From NCBI RefSeq assembly GCF_000764305.2, contig NW_025943805.1, positions 1-64,000 on the forward strand: a DNA stretch of 64,000 bases. The letters are read 5' to 3'. Source of the DNA: Hyalella azteca (lineage: Eukaryota; Arthropoda; Malacostraca; Amphipoda; Hyalellidae). The notes beneath the pieces were generated by a model that was not told where the DNA came from, searched no databases, and saw only the letters and a list, made by a program, of their open reading frames with translations. This document shows positions 10,269 to 21,588 of this stretch, piece after piece. The stretch's first letter is position 1, and every line of letters begins with the position of its first letter. Made by a program: the position numbers and the translations under genes.

Positions 10269-10418
10269 GGCGGCAAGGCCAGCACGTTCAGAAGAGGAGA
10301 GGTAGCGCTTCATATCAAAGGTGCTCTCGAGCTGGAAGACCTGCGAGCGTGAGAACACCGTGCGCGTCTTTTTCTTGCGCCTCTTGCGTCTTGCGCTCAT
10401 CGTCGCCTTCGTCGCCGC
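10245..10418 (-). CDS. Hmx: Hmx homeobox exon 3, proximal copy with 7-bp insertion
   Basis: Same exon as 340-506 with acceptor TGCGCAG and donor GTGAGC. It encodes [20 protein letters not shown] and the rest of the homeodomain to Q44. A tandem duplication of TCTTGCG (plus strand, about 10384-10397) lengthens it from 167 to 174 nt. Coming from exon 2 in phase 1, the frame therefore shifts before the homeodomain and reads [13 protein letters not shown]. Entry in phase 0, or initiation at the in-frame ATG at 10400, would keep the homeodomain. No nearby alternative AG restores the phase. It is the copy placed correctly between exon 2 and exon 4. It may be a splice-variant exon, a polymorphism, a damaged paralogue or an assembly error. 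All five base differences from the other copy within the homeobox are silent. Confidence 0.85.
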
Positions 10419-10861
10419 CTGCGCACGTCAGATGTAGGGGATGCGTGTTATTTGACGTGTGACTCATTTGACGTGTATTTGACAAATGAGCGTGTTTTGG
10501 GTGTATGCGAGCGTTTTTATACGCGGAAGCGTGTTGTCCATCGAGTAAGCGTTTATACATGTTTTTGCAAGCACGTTACGTTGTGTGGTTTGTGCCTTGC
10601 CCCAGTCTCGACCTGAAAACACGCTTATGCGCACATTCGTTTTGCCACAACCAAAATATTTTGTTCATAATAGGGTTGGCACGTCGCTAAATTCTGACCA
10701 AACGCGGATTAAGTAACATGTCTGAGTTAGCAAGAAACATATCTGACGTGAGTGCATATCAGATAGTGTGTTATGTTAGAGTTGATGGTGACGTTGTGAC
10801 GCTATTGTCGTGCTGGTACACTGACACTAACGTCAAGGTTTGTGCCTGATATAAACGCGAC

Positions 10862-10945
10862 TAGTGGGGTGTGGTGACTGGTGGGGCTCACTGGGGCTTA
10901 GAGAAGAACCTTAATTATGTGGGTGTGGTGGGGCTCACTTGTTGT
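10862..10945. repeat. G-rich minisatellite, short version
   Basis: About two units of the array seen at 1130-1312 in the other duplication copy. Confidence 0.75.
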
Positions 10946-11898
10946 AGTTAGGCTCACCTTGGTTATTGGTTGCGTCGCTGGGGGAGGCGCAGTCGTCTCT
11001 TGATTGGGGCTGCAAGCCTGGGGATGCTGGGGGTGATGGGGAGCGTGGAGTGGGTGAGGGGGAGCGGGAGCGCACCACTTCAATGTGGGAGTTGGGGCTG
11101 AGACACATCCCCGATCCCGGGGAACCTGGTGGGCAAGAGAGTTCAACCGTCAGTGAGGATTTTGTTCATTTTATAGGATATTGTTTACTATTTTATATCA
11201 ATGTAAAGATATTAGACCTATTTAGATTGCTTAAAGTTATATTAAACATAGACAACGCGGTGATTAACCTATTGTGGTCCAGTTCGGGTTCACTGTTGAA
11301 TCCTTAAATAATTTAGCAGAATTTTACAGCATTTCTCCAAAGATTTCGACAAAGACAGGCTGAGTCTTACTTGGTAAATTTGGTAAATGGGGGCTTTTTG
11401 TTGCTTGAGCGTAGCTAATAGTACTCATGTTATTGTTAACAACACGTACTTAATAATACTCACCGTAGTCAAATACAATACTCATGTAAGTTTCAAAACT
11501 GTTTTAACTGCAGAGAAGCTGACAGTAAATAGAAAATGTCAGTTGACACTGGATCGCTTGAGCCGCCCATATAACTCCGCCAGACAGATTATGGGACAAA
11601 GATCTGTCAGAGATCAAGTTGCAAACTCGTCCATTTGACGGACGATCTTTTCAGGGCATCAGCAGGTGCCAGAATTCCTGTGTCAACATAAAGCCGCACG
11701 TCGACTGGCTGTCAACGGACGCAAGTCTTCTTAAGATTCGCCAATAAAAGATAGAATTGCGGAACTTTTTTAGATTTTTTGCCGTAAATGTAGAGACCTT
11801 CGAGAGGAAGAAAAAGGGCGCTTCGAAATTCGCGATATTGAAAAAGAAGCATGCCATATTACTCGTCCAGACTATTTGCCATTGACTGCATGTCTTGT

Positions 11899-12155
11899 GC
11901 AATCTGCAACGTTGGTAAGATGTTGTGCTGTCTTGTGCAATCTGCAACGTAGGTATGATGTTGTGCTGTCTTGTGCAATCTGCAACGTAGGTATGATGTT
12001 GTGATGTCTTGTGCAATCTGCAACGTAGGTATGATGTTGTGCTGTCTTGTGCAATCTGCAACGTAGGTACGATGTTGTGCTGTATTGTACTGTTGTACAA
12101 TCTGCAACGTAAGTACGATGTTGTGCTGTCTTGTACAATCTGCAACGTCACTGAG
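11899..12155. repeat. 38-bp minisatellite (GCAATCTGCAACGTAGGTAT)
   Basis: About six and a half units with starts spaced 38 bp, such as 11899 and 11937. It is present only in duplication copy 2 and lies where copy 1 has its lone N. Confidence 0.9.
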
Positions 12156-12251
12156 ATGTCCTAACGTTTTTAGGCTCATGGGAGACTTAAGGCTTTGACA
12201 CGAGTTAATTGACAAGATTTAACTTGTCTAACATTGGTAGTCAATAGTCAG

Positions 12252-12990
12252 TAACACTCTACAACAAATAACATCACTCATCATCACTTTGCAACAAATA
12301 CATCACTCTGCAACAAAAGACATCTCTCATTATCACTCTGCAACAAATGACATCGCTAATCATCACTCTGCAACAAATAACATCACACATCATCACTCTG
12401 CAACAAATAACATCGCACATCATCACTCTGCAACAAATAACATCGCACATCATCACTCTGCAACAAATAACATCGCTCAGAACCACTCTGCAACAAATAA
12501 CATCACACATCATCACTCTGCAACAAAAGACATCTCTCATTATCACTCTGCAACAAATGACATCGCTAATCATCACTCTGCAACAAATAACATCACACGT
12601 CATCACTTTGCAACAAATAACATCACACAGCATCACTCTGCAACAAATAACATCACACATCATCATTCTGCAACAAATAACATCACACATCATCACTTTG
12701 CAACAAATAACATCACACATCATCACTCTGCAACAAATAACATAACTCAGCACCACTCTGCATCAAATAACATCACTCATCATCACTCTGCAACAAATAA
12801 CATCACTCTGCAACAAATGATATCACTCTGCAACAAATAACATCACTCTGCAACAAATGACATTGCTCATCATCACTTTGCAACAAATAACATCACACAA
12901 CATCACTCTGCAACAAATAACATCACTAAGCACCACTCTGCAACAAATAACATCACTCAACATCACTCATCAACAAATAACATCATTCAC
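12252..12990. repeat. 30-bp minisatellite (CATCACTCTGCAACAAATAA)
   Basis: About 24 units, the long version of the array at 2034-2457. Open frames across it (up to 183 codons) follow from the unit length being a multiple of three and are not taken as genes. Confidence 0.95.
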
Positions 12991-13117
12991 CATCACTTAT
13001 GTATAGTTACACTCCGCTCCTCTAGTGAAGAGACGCTGATGTATGGGGCACGCACCGCATTCATGTTGAATGGAAGGCTATTGCGTGAATGGAGCTGCTG
13101 TCTAGGCCTATTAAATG

Positions 13118-13157
13118 TTTTATATTATATTATATTATATCATATTATATTATGTAA
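13118..13157. repeat. TTATA pentanucleotide repeat
   Basis: Short run of TTATA-type units at the right edge of duplication copy 2. The same pentamer makes a longer array at 56012-56140. Confidence 0.85.
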
Positions 13158-16019
13158 TTGTAGTAATTTTGTTAGTGATTACAATAGGGTTCGTTAAATT
13201 TGTCATTTCCGTTTTGATTCACCACCGATGACTTCGCAAATAAATGTTTACTGATTTGTCATTGCTATGTGATCCACCACAGAGGTAATTACAAGGATTG
13301 TTTATCGTGTTCATCTTCAGTGTTAATATAGTGGTAGCCTTCTGTAAATATTGAATATTATTATTTATATTAGTTTATCATTGTGTGTTATATTCATTTG
13401 TTAGTGTTGCGTTAATACGAGTCCTTAATTTGTATTTATTTGTTTTTTTTCAGCTCCGCTCCGAAGCTAAGACATGATTAGGAATTAATAGGCAAGGGCT
13501 AGAAAGACGCATGGTTTATAGTTTTGTAATTTGTTTTCTTGTATTTATCGTTCATTTATTATTATAGTTCTTTGTTCGTCAGTTTTCATTCATCCTTTAT
13601 TTGCGATCATTGGCCAAGTGTTCGGGTTCAGAGAATGTTTATTTATTGATTAGTCCCCAACAATTTCCTCGTAAAAACTGTGTATTTCGCGAACTTTCAA
13701 TATGTGTTTCTTACCGTCATTGACATAGAATTTCCAACTTGATGCTTTGTTCTTCATTTCATGTCTAATAGTTTGTTTCTAATAAGACCTACCATTTGTC
13801 TTGCGTCGCGCCTCATTGGTATGAATAAATATGCGGGATCTAATTCACTACTGTTTTAATTTATTATAATAATTGTATCGCTTATTATAAAATTATTATT
13901 CCTATCATGCATATTGTAAATTTTCGTTCACTCGACATTGTTCCCTCATGTATCCACTTGCCAAGAGCGCCACTCCATCTGTTCCACTTTCCCACGCCCA
14001 TTCCTGATAGCATTCCTTGTTGACGGCCGCACAGCTCCTGGCATTCCAGCATTCCCAGCTAACCTGCCCTATAAGACGTACGTACCTGTTGCACTGCACT
14101 CGAAGGAATAAGTGAGACTATGCCCATATAGAATGATTATTAGGATCATTCCCAGCTAACCTGCCGCAGATATTGATATTACATTCATGTCATTATTAGA
14201 GTTAATATTACTTTCATGTCATACATAGAATGAGATATTCTATAGGACCATTCCCAGCTAACCTGCCCTATAAGACGTACGTACCTGTTGCACTGCACTC
14301 GGAGGAATAAGTGGGACTATGTCCATATAGTGATACACCTGTGTGGGTCAACCCGGCCCTGTTTGGCCCGACAAAAAAACGTTCAGTGCTACTTACATCA
14401 TACATCATACAAGTGCGTCACTACTTGGATAATATGACACATTTATTGTTTTGAGTGCGCGCTTGCTCCTACATGATGGTTAATAGCGCCCGCCATAATT
14501 CTCCAAACTTAATATGACTGGCAGGTCTTACGTCACAACTACTGCATAATCAATTGCATCAAAATATCCCTATATGACAACGACTTTTAGTACAAGTAAA
14601 AACGTCCGAAAAGCAATAATTAGAATAATTATTAATTAGACACAACCGCAATAAGAGCGACAGCATCATAACAGTTGCATTACAAGTAGCAGCAGCAACA
14701 TTTACACCACGTTATAAATATGCGGTAACATGCACAACAACAACAGTAAAAATCTATACGATATGTTTCGAATCATCGCTTGATTTATGAGTTTGATCGG
14801 AGACCAGCTCATATCAAGAGTTCCTGATTGTATTATCTATTTCGGATATATAATTACTGTTATTTTAATACTCGTGCCATAGCTTGCTATGGTCTCGAAA
14901 CAGGAATAAGCATTAGAAAAGTATGGTAATCACATAAACACAATGCGGAATATTTGTGTCTACGCATATTTCATATTCTTGCTAATCAATTTACAAGCCA
15001 ACAGATGATTGATGTCTCAGAAAAAGGATGAGAATTGCGGTTAATATTTTTACTTCAGTCACCCTAGAAGCTGCTAGACCCAGCAGCTTGCATGTAAATA
15101 ATTCACTGGTAGCTATTAAGCTCGTCTCTGTTTACAGGCTCGTCCCAAACGCCCTTTCGACGACTGTCACCATAAAAAAGTTCCTCTCTTTAGCCCCAAT
15201 TACGAACAATGGCTGGTTTATAGAGCACGTCGAGTTTTGCTTTACATCAGCTAACGGGCGCTGCATTATTGAGCTTTGGGTTCAATAAAGACAGGGGCTT
15301 AATAAAGACAGGGGCTTGATTTGGACAGTAAAGACGGCATCTCACCGTTTGCGGTTACAGTCTTTGTGTTAGAGCCCTCCTGTGTAGCTGCCATTGAGCG
15401 GCACACATTGAGACTCACTCGTACACAGCGTAAGTCTTTAATGCGCACATGAAGTCTTTAAAGCGAGCAGGGTATATGCCAGCAGGGTCTTTCGGCGTAA
15501 AATAAACTGCTCTTGACTGAAACTGCGTCATCACAATAAACTGCATGTTTCGGCGTAAGATATACTGCTCATGTAGCTCCTACGCGGGGTTTGGTGGTCT
15601 TGTGAGTACAATTGAAGTCTTGCCCTCGTATCGAGTATCATTTTTTGGCCATAAATGCCCAAACTTTATCTCTTAACTGTGTTTACAATACGAGAGAAGG
15701 GTAAGATGATTGATTTGTGGATGATTTTACTGCAGACGTTTCTCAGTCAACATTAAATGAGTTAATTAGGTAATAGTAATCAACGTCAGTTAATTATTGC
15801 TGATTGTGGAAGTGTAGGAATATCCGCCTAATCATCTTCTCTTGATAACATCTTAATAAACGTTTGAGCACCCTCCATTAACTTCAAAGTTTTCTCAAGG
15901 AATCTAACTATCACAAAAAATATGCACTCAATTCCTTCTCGGCTTTTGGAGGCCTTTTTCGGTCTTAGATGCACTGGAGCGAGCTCGGTCCTTTGTTTGA
16001 TGGCAATATTTCTACGGCA
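13158..16019 (-). other. Hmx intron 2, distal part
   Basis: If exon 2 splices to the exon at 10418, intron 2 spans 10419-21302. This section is AT-rich. It holds an 80-95 bp direct repeat (14047-14140 and 14251-14330, sharing TCCCAGCTAACCTGCC and TAAGACGTACGTACCTG) with a stub at 14149-14165. It also holds a small hairpin, CCATAGCTTGCTATGG, near 14877. No exon was identified. Confidence 0.6.
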
Positions 16020-16370
16020 CTTTAATTAAGCCACCAACCACTTAAGCTTCATTGTTGCTGCCGTTCTCTGTCGCTGCGAGCTTTTCCGTGATGAACTCGA
16101 ACAGGCTTCCATCGTCCGTTTTTCATCTCCTATCTCGCTGTGCCCAACACTTTTACAAACCCTAGCGTTTTTACAAACCAACTGTTCATTATTGCCTGTA
16201 AATTTGGATGCTGGAAATGTTCCTATTGTGAACTCGAGCAAACTCCTATCGTTTGTCTCTTATATCTCGCTGTACAACTGTCAAGCATGAAACAACTGTT
16301 CATCAGCATTTGCTGTAAATTCTGACGCCAGAAATGTTCCCATGGTGAACTCGAGCAAGCTTCCGTCCAT
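16020..16370. repeat. Degenerate 110-bp tandem repeat
   Basis: About two and a half diverged units sharing GAACTCGAGCAA, CTCGCTGT and AACTGTTCATCA-like blocks. Confidence 0.65.
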
Positions 16371-16529
16371 CAGTTCCATTTCTACCACCAGCCAGGACCA
16401 TATTCTTGGGCAGTCCTCACCACCCGCTGCTCACTGTCGCTCTGGACTTCTGTCAACGTCCGTTTGTGCGCTGAGGCGTGAAGGTACTCCGTGCTACATG
16501 CAAGCAACTTCACAGTGTGTCTCGCCGGG

Positions 16530-16760
16530 CTCGTCTCTTCGTCATCTGATCGGACTCGTCTGTTCATCAGTTGGTCGGACTTGTCTCTTCGTGAATTGGT
16601 CGGGCTCGTCTCATCGTGATTTGTTCGGGCTTGTCTCTTCGTCAGTTGGTCGGGCTTGTCTCTACATCAATTGATAGGACTCGTCTCTTCGTCAGTTTAT
16701 CAGGCTCGTCTCTTCGTCAGTTGTTCGGACTCGTCTCTTCATGAGTTGGTCGGTGCGTCC
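16530..16760. repeat. 26-bp minisatellite (GGACTCGTCTCTTCGTCAGT)
   Basis: About nine imperfect units of a 26-bp motif with GTCTCTTCGTCAGTTGGTCG. It lies within Hmx intron 2. Confidence 0.9.
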
Positions 16761-16999
16761 GACAGACCGACCGTATGTTAGCGCCATTAGCAGGATTGAA
16801 TGACGCCGTTGTTCCGCCCGCCCGCCATTGTCCGATGTGATCGCGAAGGTGGGGAAACTTTGGCTCGTGGGGGACAGCGAGGAGAAAGTCAAAGATTGCT
16901 TTTCTATTCCAGTGGCAGGAATATTGTGTTGAGAATATCGATATTATTGCTTGGAGGTCTGAGCAGCGACCTGTGGAGCGATTCAGTGAGTAGATGGCT

Positions 17000-17280
17000 G
17001 CAGGATTAAGCGATTGGCCGATGACAGGATTAATTGATTGACCTGTGCAAGGATTAGGTGATTAGCAAGCGACAGGATTAGGTGATGGACAAATGACAGG
17101 ATAGGCGTGTTGCCACCGGCAAGATAAATTGATTGGCCCAGTGGTATGATTAAGTAATTAACCGGTGCGGCCAGTAAGTGGGTGTGAGGTCAGTGACAGG
17201 ATAAAGCAAGCAGTCAGTAAATGAGATTCAGTAACGGCCACTAAACGAGATTCGATGAACGGTCAATAAATAAAATATCC
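17000..17280. repeat. Degenerate 28-bp minisatellite (GACAGGATTAGGTGATT)
   Basis: About ten diverged units built on GACAGGATTA and GATTGGC, fading out to the right. Confidence 0.8.
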
Positions 17281-18186
17281 AGAATTGTGTCCTCTTCGCA
17301 AGACTGAGACAAGCTACTTTTGAAAGCTAAATTAATATCCAAAAAATCAAAAGCCGCTCACTTAATTTGTTCTCGTTGAGTGGCAGACGCGAGAATAACC
17401 ATTGCAGCGACAGGAAAACCGCATGACAAAATGGTTGCCGACATCCCAATGAAAGCCACAAGTTTGACGGACTCACAAAAACCGGAATGAGACTATTAAG
17501 AGCTATGAGCTGCGTGGGAACTGCAGGGGCGCAGCCATAGCCGCTTGATCTGCATGGTATATCGTGGTGCTGCCCATGGTCAGGGTTGGGGCCTTGAACG
17601 AAGTGGTCGCGATGGTTGAATAAAGTCATTTTTATGTCAAGTGGAGTATTTGATTGTATCAAATGTGCATCTAATAATCTAATGTGTAAAAATTGTAACC
17701 TTAAGACCGCAGGTAAATCTCGAGAAATCATTGAAGTCAAAATTATTGCTGAGAAGGTTCCCATTAAAATTATTATTACGCTCGTTATATTATCTGAATT
17801 GCGTAGCTTTTGGCAGCGCATCGTAAGCCTAGGCCTATCAGAAATAAAGAGCAGGACGAGCAAGGCGTGACTTGGGGCTGTAACGATACCGACGCAGCTC
17901 ACACGCTTCAAACGGCCTATGTGCTAAACTGTATTGCGCCTACGCATGCCATCATGCGCTGGATCTTTCTCTTACTATACGCCTACGCTATTTCAGATAT
18001 GAAGCACACGGCCTAGATGGGCAGTCGAGAATTTATGTTATTATACTCCAAGTCTTTTTATGATGTTAGGTACAAGTCCTTAGCGATCATACGGGTAATA
18101 CACTCCTTGTTATCCTTATTATATTACGCCCTCGATCGTTGATCTAGCGTATACGCTTTATCGATACCATTAGCTTGAATTCATAA
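17281..18186. other. Intron 2 spacer with a long but unconvincing ORF
   Basis: A 194-codon open frame runs on the minus strand (17911-17327). Its composition is uneven, it has no splice context, and other frames are similarly open, so I do not call a gene. Confidence 0.5.
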
Positions 18187-18290
18187 AATATACGGTACGG
18201 TAGCACTTATAAGCATATGCGGTACTTCCATTTATAAGCATATACGGTACGGTAGCACTTATAAGCTTATACGGTACTTCCATTTCTACG
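18187..18290. repeat. 54-bp tandem repeat, two units
   Basis: Two near-identical units sharing TATACGGTACGGTAGCACTT and GGTACTTCCATTT, with internal half-unit similarity. Confidence 0.85.
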
Positions 18291-19980
18291 CGCAATTACG
18301 CTTGCTCATTCACCGCTATATATACTGTATACGCACACCCTCGTCCATCTTTTCGCTCGTTCAATATAACGAGTTTTGCTCCACACTGTCACCTTCGTCG
18401 ACTCTATTCGTTCACGATCATTTTTGAGCAGTGTGACCATTTTTGAGCAGTGTTGTGTTATTACACAACAAGTTTTTGATCATACGTAGTGGAGGCTCAT
18501 TTCTATCAAGCTCATTAATTCTTCTGATCATTTGTAGGAACTTCGTGTAATAAATATCCAACAGCTGCCCATTACCACATAAGGTCTTCCAAAGTATTAT
18601 CCCAGTTATCACCAAATATAATTTGCCGACATCAGCGCAGTTACTGCCTAATATCATTTTGCTTTGTCGCGATGTTTTAAAGTGCTCAGTGCTGGTCTTT
18701 GAAGCGTCACCCCTCGATCAGCGTAATGAAGATCACTTCCCTCTATTGCTAAAACTCTGACCACTCCAATCGGCGACAGCCCACTTCTCTCGATGGCGTG
18801 TTTTTCTTACCCTCTGTACTTCTGTCACTCCAAATCTGCGTGTTTGTTTGTATGTTTCTGTCCATCTGGCTTTTGATGTTTGTTGTATGTTTCTGTTTCA
18901 TTGCCTGTATTTCGTTAAATGAAGGTCTCGTAGAATGACTGCCGATTGATTGGTATTCTTGTCTTTTTTACGTTTTTTTTTCTTTGGTTCTACCCATTTT
19001 GCTATCTAAAGTCTATCCTCCTTCCTTCGATTTTATACTACCTTAACTCCTCATACCATCCTCTTTTAAACCGTTTGCTCCCCTTCTTTCAGTTGCTCGC
19101 TCCCCTCCTGCAACTCATTTTTTTTCTTTTTACCTCATAGTTATTTCTCTTTCATTTAGTATATCCTTCCTCATTGCCCCATTTGTCACTCGTAAGCCTC
19201 TCTAATATCCATTCTTTGACCATCTTCTTTTATTTTTCCCCACTGCTCCATTCAAGAGAAACTTGGACGCAGCTTCCAATCACTGTCTCATCGACTTGAT
19301 TGGTTGGTTTGAAGCCGCTTCTTTCAGACTCAAGTCGCTCTTCTCATCTCAGTCATGAAGCAGAAGTGATTGTCTTTAATGATTTCATCGCTTACATTGT
19401 TTTCAATAGCCAACCATTAATTTTCACTCAAGCAGCCATAGGCTCTGGCAAATTTACACAAATATTTATTTTTGTCGGACAGTGCCGACGGAAGCGTGCA
19501 GTAATGACTAGCCGGCATTGACCTAGACATCAAAATGAGACTCATTATAACTTAGTACTAAATTACCGACAGTTTGACGGGTAAAGTGACGGTAAAATTA
19601 CCGAAAGAGCGGCGAATATTTTGCCAGACAGACTGACACACATCAGGGGTGGCCTGGCGCTGTCAAAGGTGGCAAGTTTTGAGCTTGGCCACAAAGGCGT
19701 CGAGGCGTCCAGTGAATCTGTCTAAAATGGAGAGCTTTGAGCCGCGGCCAAAAGTGCTGATGGTTTTTGCCGGACTTTGAATGAGACGGCGGCGCGGCCA
19801 CCAGCAGATTACATCTCGTGCTCCTGCCGGAGGTGAGGGGACGCTAGCGCTTCCATGTGAGAGAAGGGAGTGAGTGTGTTATTGCGTGCATGAACATGAA
19901 TGTGTTCGTGCGTGAGATGGATGTGTTCGAGTGTGTGTGGAGATGCACGTGTCTAAAATGTGTGCATGAAGGCATACTCA
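18291..19980. other. Intron 2 spacer
   Basis: Unique sequence. 19620-19860 is clearly richer in GC than its surroundings and free of repeats, so it is the best place in this intron for a regulatory element, but no specific site can be named. 18940-19200 is a pyrimidine-rich tract. Confidence 0.4.
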
Positions 19981-20315
19981 CTGCTCAGTTGTATTCCTAT
20001 TGCTGCTTGACCTGAGCACAGCGGTATACTGATGCTGCTTAACCTGAGCGCAGCCGTATCCTAACGTTACTTGACCAGAGCGACAGCTGTATTCCTATTT
20101 TTGCTTGACCCGAGAGCAGCTGCATCTCAACACTGTCTAAAATGAACGCTGCTGTATCCTAACGCTGATTGGCCAGAGCGACAGCTGTGTTCCTATTGCT
20201 GCTTGGCCAGAGTGACAGCTGTATTCCTTGCTGCTTGGCCAGAGTGACAGTTGTGTTCCTTGCTGTATGGCCAGAGCGACAGCTGTGTTCCTAACGCTGT
20301 TTGATCAGTTACAGC
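19981..20315. repeat. 33-bp minisatellite (CCAGAGCGACAGCTGTGTTC)
   Basis: About ten imperfect units with the core CAGAGYGACAGCTGTGTTCC and GCTGCTTGG. The E-box CAGCTG occurs in most units. Confidence 0.85.
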
Positions 20316-20474
20316 TGCACAGGAGCAGCCGTCGCGAGTGGGACGGCAGCAAGTAACAGATGAGGCCGGCGCAACAGGCCAGGCTTCCGAGGCTCTAATT
20401 TGTCTGTGAGGCGCACGACGGCTGGACGTCTGATTTGAGTCCGTTTGATGTGAGAGGCTTGAAGTGGGGCCCAT

Positions 20475-20690
20475 TCACGAGAACCCCTCACTCATTCATG
20501 TGTCCCCACACTCCTTTATGTGTTCCCTCACTCCTTCATGTGTCCCCTCACTCCTTCGTGTGTTCCCTCACTCCTTCATGTGTTCTCTTATTCCTTCATG
20601 TGTTCCCTCACTCATTCATGTGATCCCTCACTCCTTCATGTGTCCTCTCACTCCCTTATGTGTTCCCTCACTCCTTCAGTCTTTCATGTG
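20475..20690. repeat. 20-bp minisatellite (TCCCTCACTCCTTCATGTGT)
   Basis: About eleven units with few substitutions, pyrimidine-rich. The long open frame across it is an artefact of periodicity. Confidence 0.92.
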
Positions 20691-20934
20691 TCTGTCAAGA
20701 GTACAACATAGCAGCCAAGACTATGACAATGCATCGTTTACAGAGCTACCGAGTCTGCAAGGCGCCTTGCAGTGCTGGCGGATGCTTAGCACGTTGCTAC
20801 AGCAAGCATTTTATTCATAACATACACATAAACCACTAATTCTGGTCTACTACGGCCAGTAGGATTCTTTGCAACATTGTGTTTCATATACTATGATACT
20901 ATATGATATAATACCATTATACTTTATACCATAA

Positions 20935-21213
20935 CACGTTAAGTGCGCGACGACCCACGGGTGGGTGGCAGGGTCTTTTTTTCCGGATAAATTCCGCGAT
21001 TTAGTTTTTTTTCAATTGCGTTTGTAGACGAAAATTTATGATGGCAGTACTGCCTCATTAAAATATAAAATGTACGAAAAAAGGAAAATTTAATTTTTGC
21101 ACCTAAACCTACAAATTTACTAGTATTTTTTGAATTATAGGCCTTTTTAGCAGCGGACTTGGCCATTTTTAGGCCAGCTGCCAGCGCTGTGGGTCGTTGC
21201 CGCACTTAACGTG
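20935..21213. mobile_element. MITE with terminal inverted repeats and 4-bp target duplication
   Basis: The ends are inverted repeats: CACGTTAAGTGCG on the left and CGCACTTAACGTG on the right. Imperfect pairing continues through GACGACCCA to GTGGCAG, about 36 bp in all. The element is 279 bp and is flanked on both sides by ATAA (20931-20934 and 21214-21217), a probable target-site duplication. It has no coding capacity. Core sequence is shared with 6113-6396 and 33799-34007, and the latter starts directly after TTAA, which suggests a TTAA-type (piggyBac-like) family mobilised by a transposase elsewhere. It lies in Hmx intron 2, about 90 bp from exon 2. Confidence 0.88.
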
Positions 21214-21302
21214 ATAATACTGTATGGTATAATACTACACGTTTCATAGATTGTGAGCGTTGCATTTTAAGTTTAATTATACATCAAGGGCGCGCCACTA
21301 AC

Positions 21303-21588
21303 CTGCAGTTTTGCTCCGGGCGGAGGTAGTGAGTGCCGCCAGGTTGGGGAATGACCATGGGGCTGCAGCTGCATACCATGGCGCCGCTGCTTTCCCCACG
21401 CCTCCCAGAGCCCCACTCAGGCTTGTAAGAGGGGAATGCTGCCCCATAACTCCCCCATGAGACCCAAACTGGCCCATAGCCCCATGGGGATGAGTAGGAA
21501 GGCCCCCTGAACCCGTGAACTCGGGGTACAGAGAGAGGAGGGGATGTCGGGACGCCGCCAGGGCCATGTGGGACATGAGCCCCAGTCT
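21303..21588 (-). CDS. Hmx: Hmx exon 2
   Basis: On the minus strand a strong acceptor (CTCTCCTCTCCACAG) opens the exon and a CTGCAG/GTTAGT donor closes it. The frame reads LGLMSHMALAASRHPLLSLY, PEFTG, then a Gly/His/Ala-rich stretch with PWYAAAAPWSFPNLAALTTS and ends KTA before a split Gly codon. It is phase 2 in, completing an Arg codon with exon 1, and phase 1 out, which fits the acceptor phase of the intact homeobox exon. The region corresponds to the variable linker upstream of the homeodomain in Hmx proteins. Membership in the gene is inferred from position, strand and two matching phases. Confidence 0.82.

Larger units (their letters stand above)
9845..13118. repeat. Segmental duplication, copy 2 (contains homeobox exon)
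   Basis: Partner of 59-2580. This copy keeps the 600-bp block (11643-12250) absent from copy 1 and a longer 30-bp satellite. It has shorter versions of the GACGTGTAAGCG and G-rich arrays and a larger, more regular donor minisatellite. Confidence 0.9.

Noticed and set aside
11899..12155. Regular direct repeats that might suggest CRISPR
   Set aside because: There are no unique spacers between repeats. These are head-to-tail minisatellites in eukaryotic DNA, as are the other regular arrays in the window.
12289..12840. Open frames of up to 183 codons across the 30-bp satellite
   Set aside because: Explained by a unit length divisible by three and absence of stops in the unit. The same holds for the arrays at 26655, 34440, 42870 and others.
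17327..17911. Longest non-repetitive open frame (194 codons, minus strand)
   Set aside because: Composition shifts along its length, it has no recognisable motif or splice context, and it lies inside a presumed Hmx intron. A plus-strand frame over the same DNA has CxxC-type spacing (CIKC, CKNC) but is equally unsupported.
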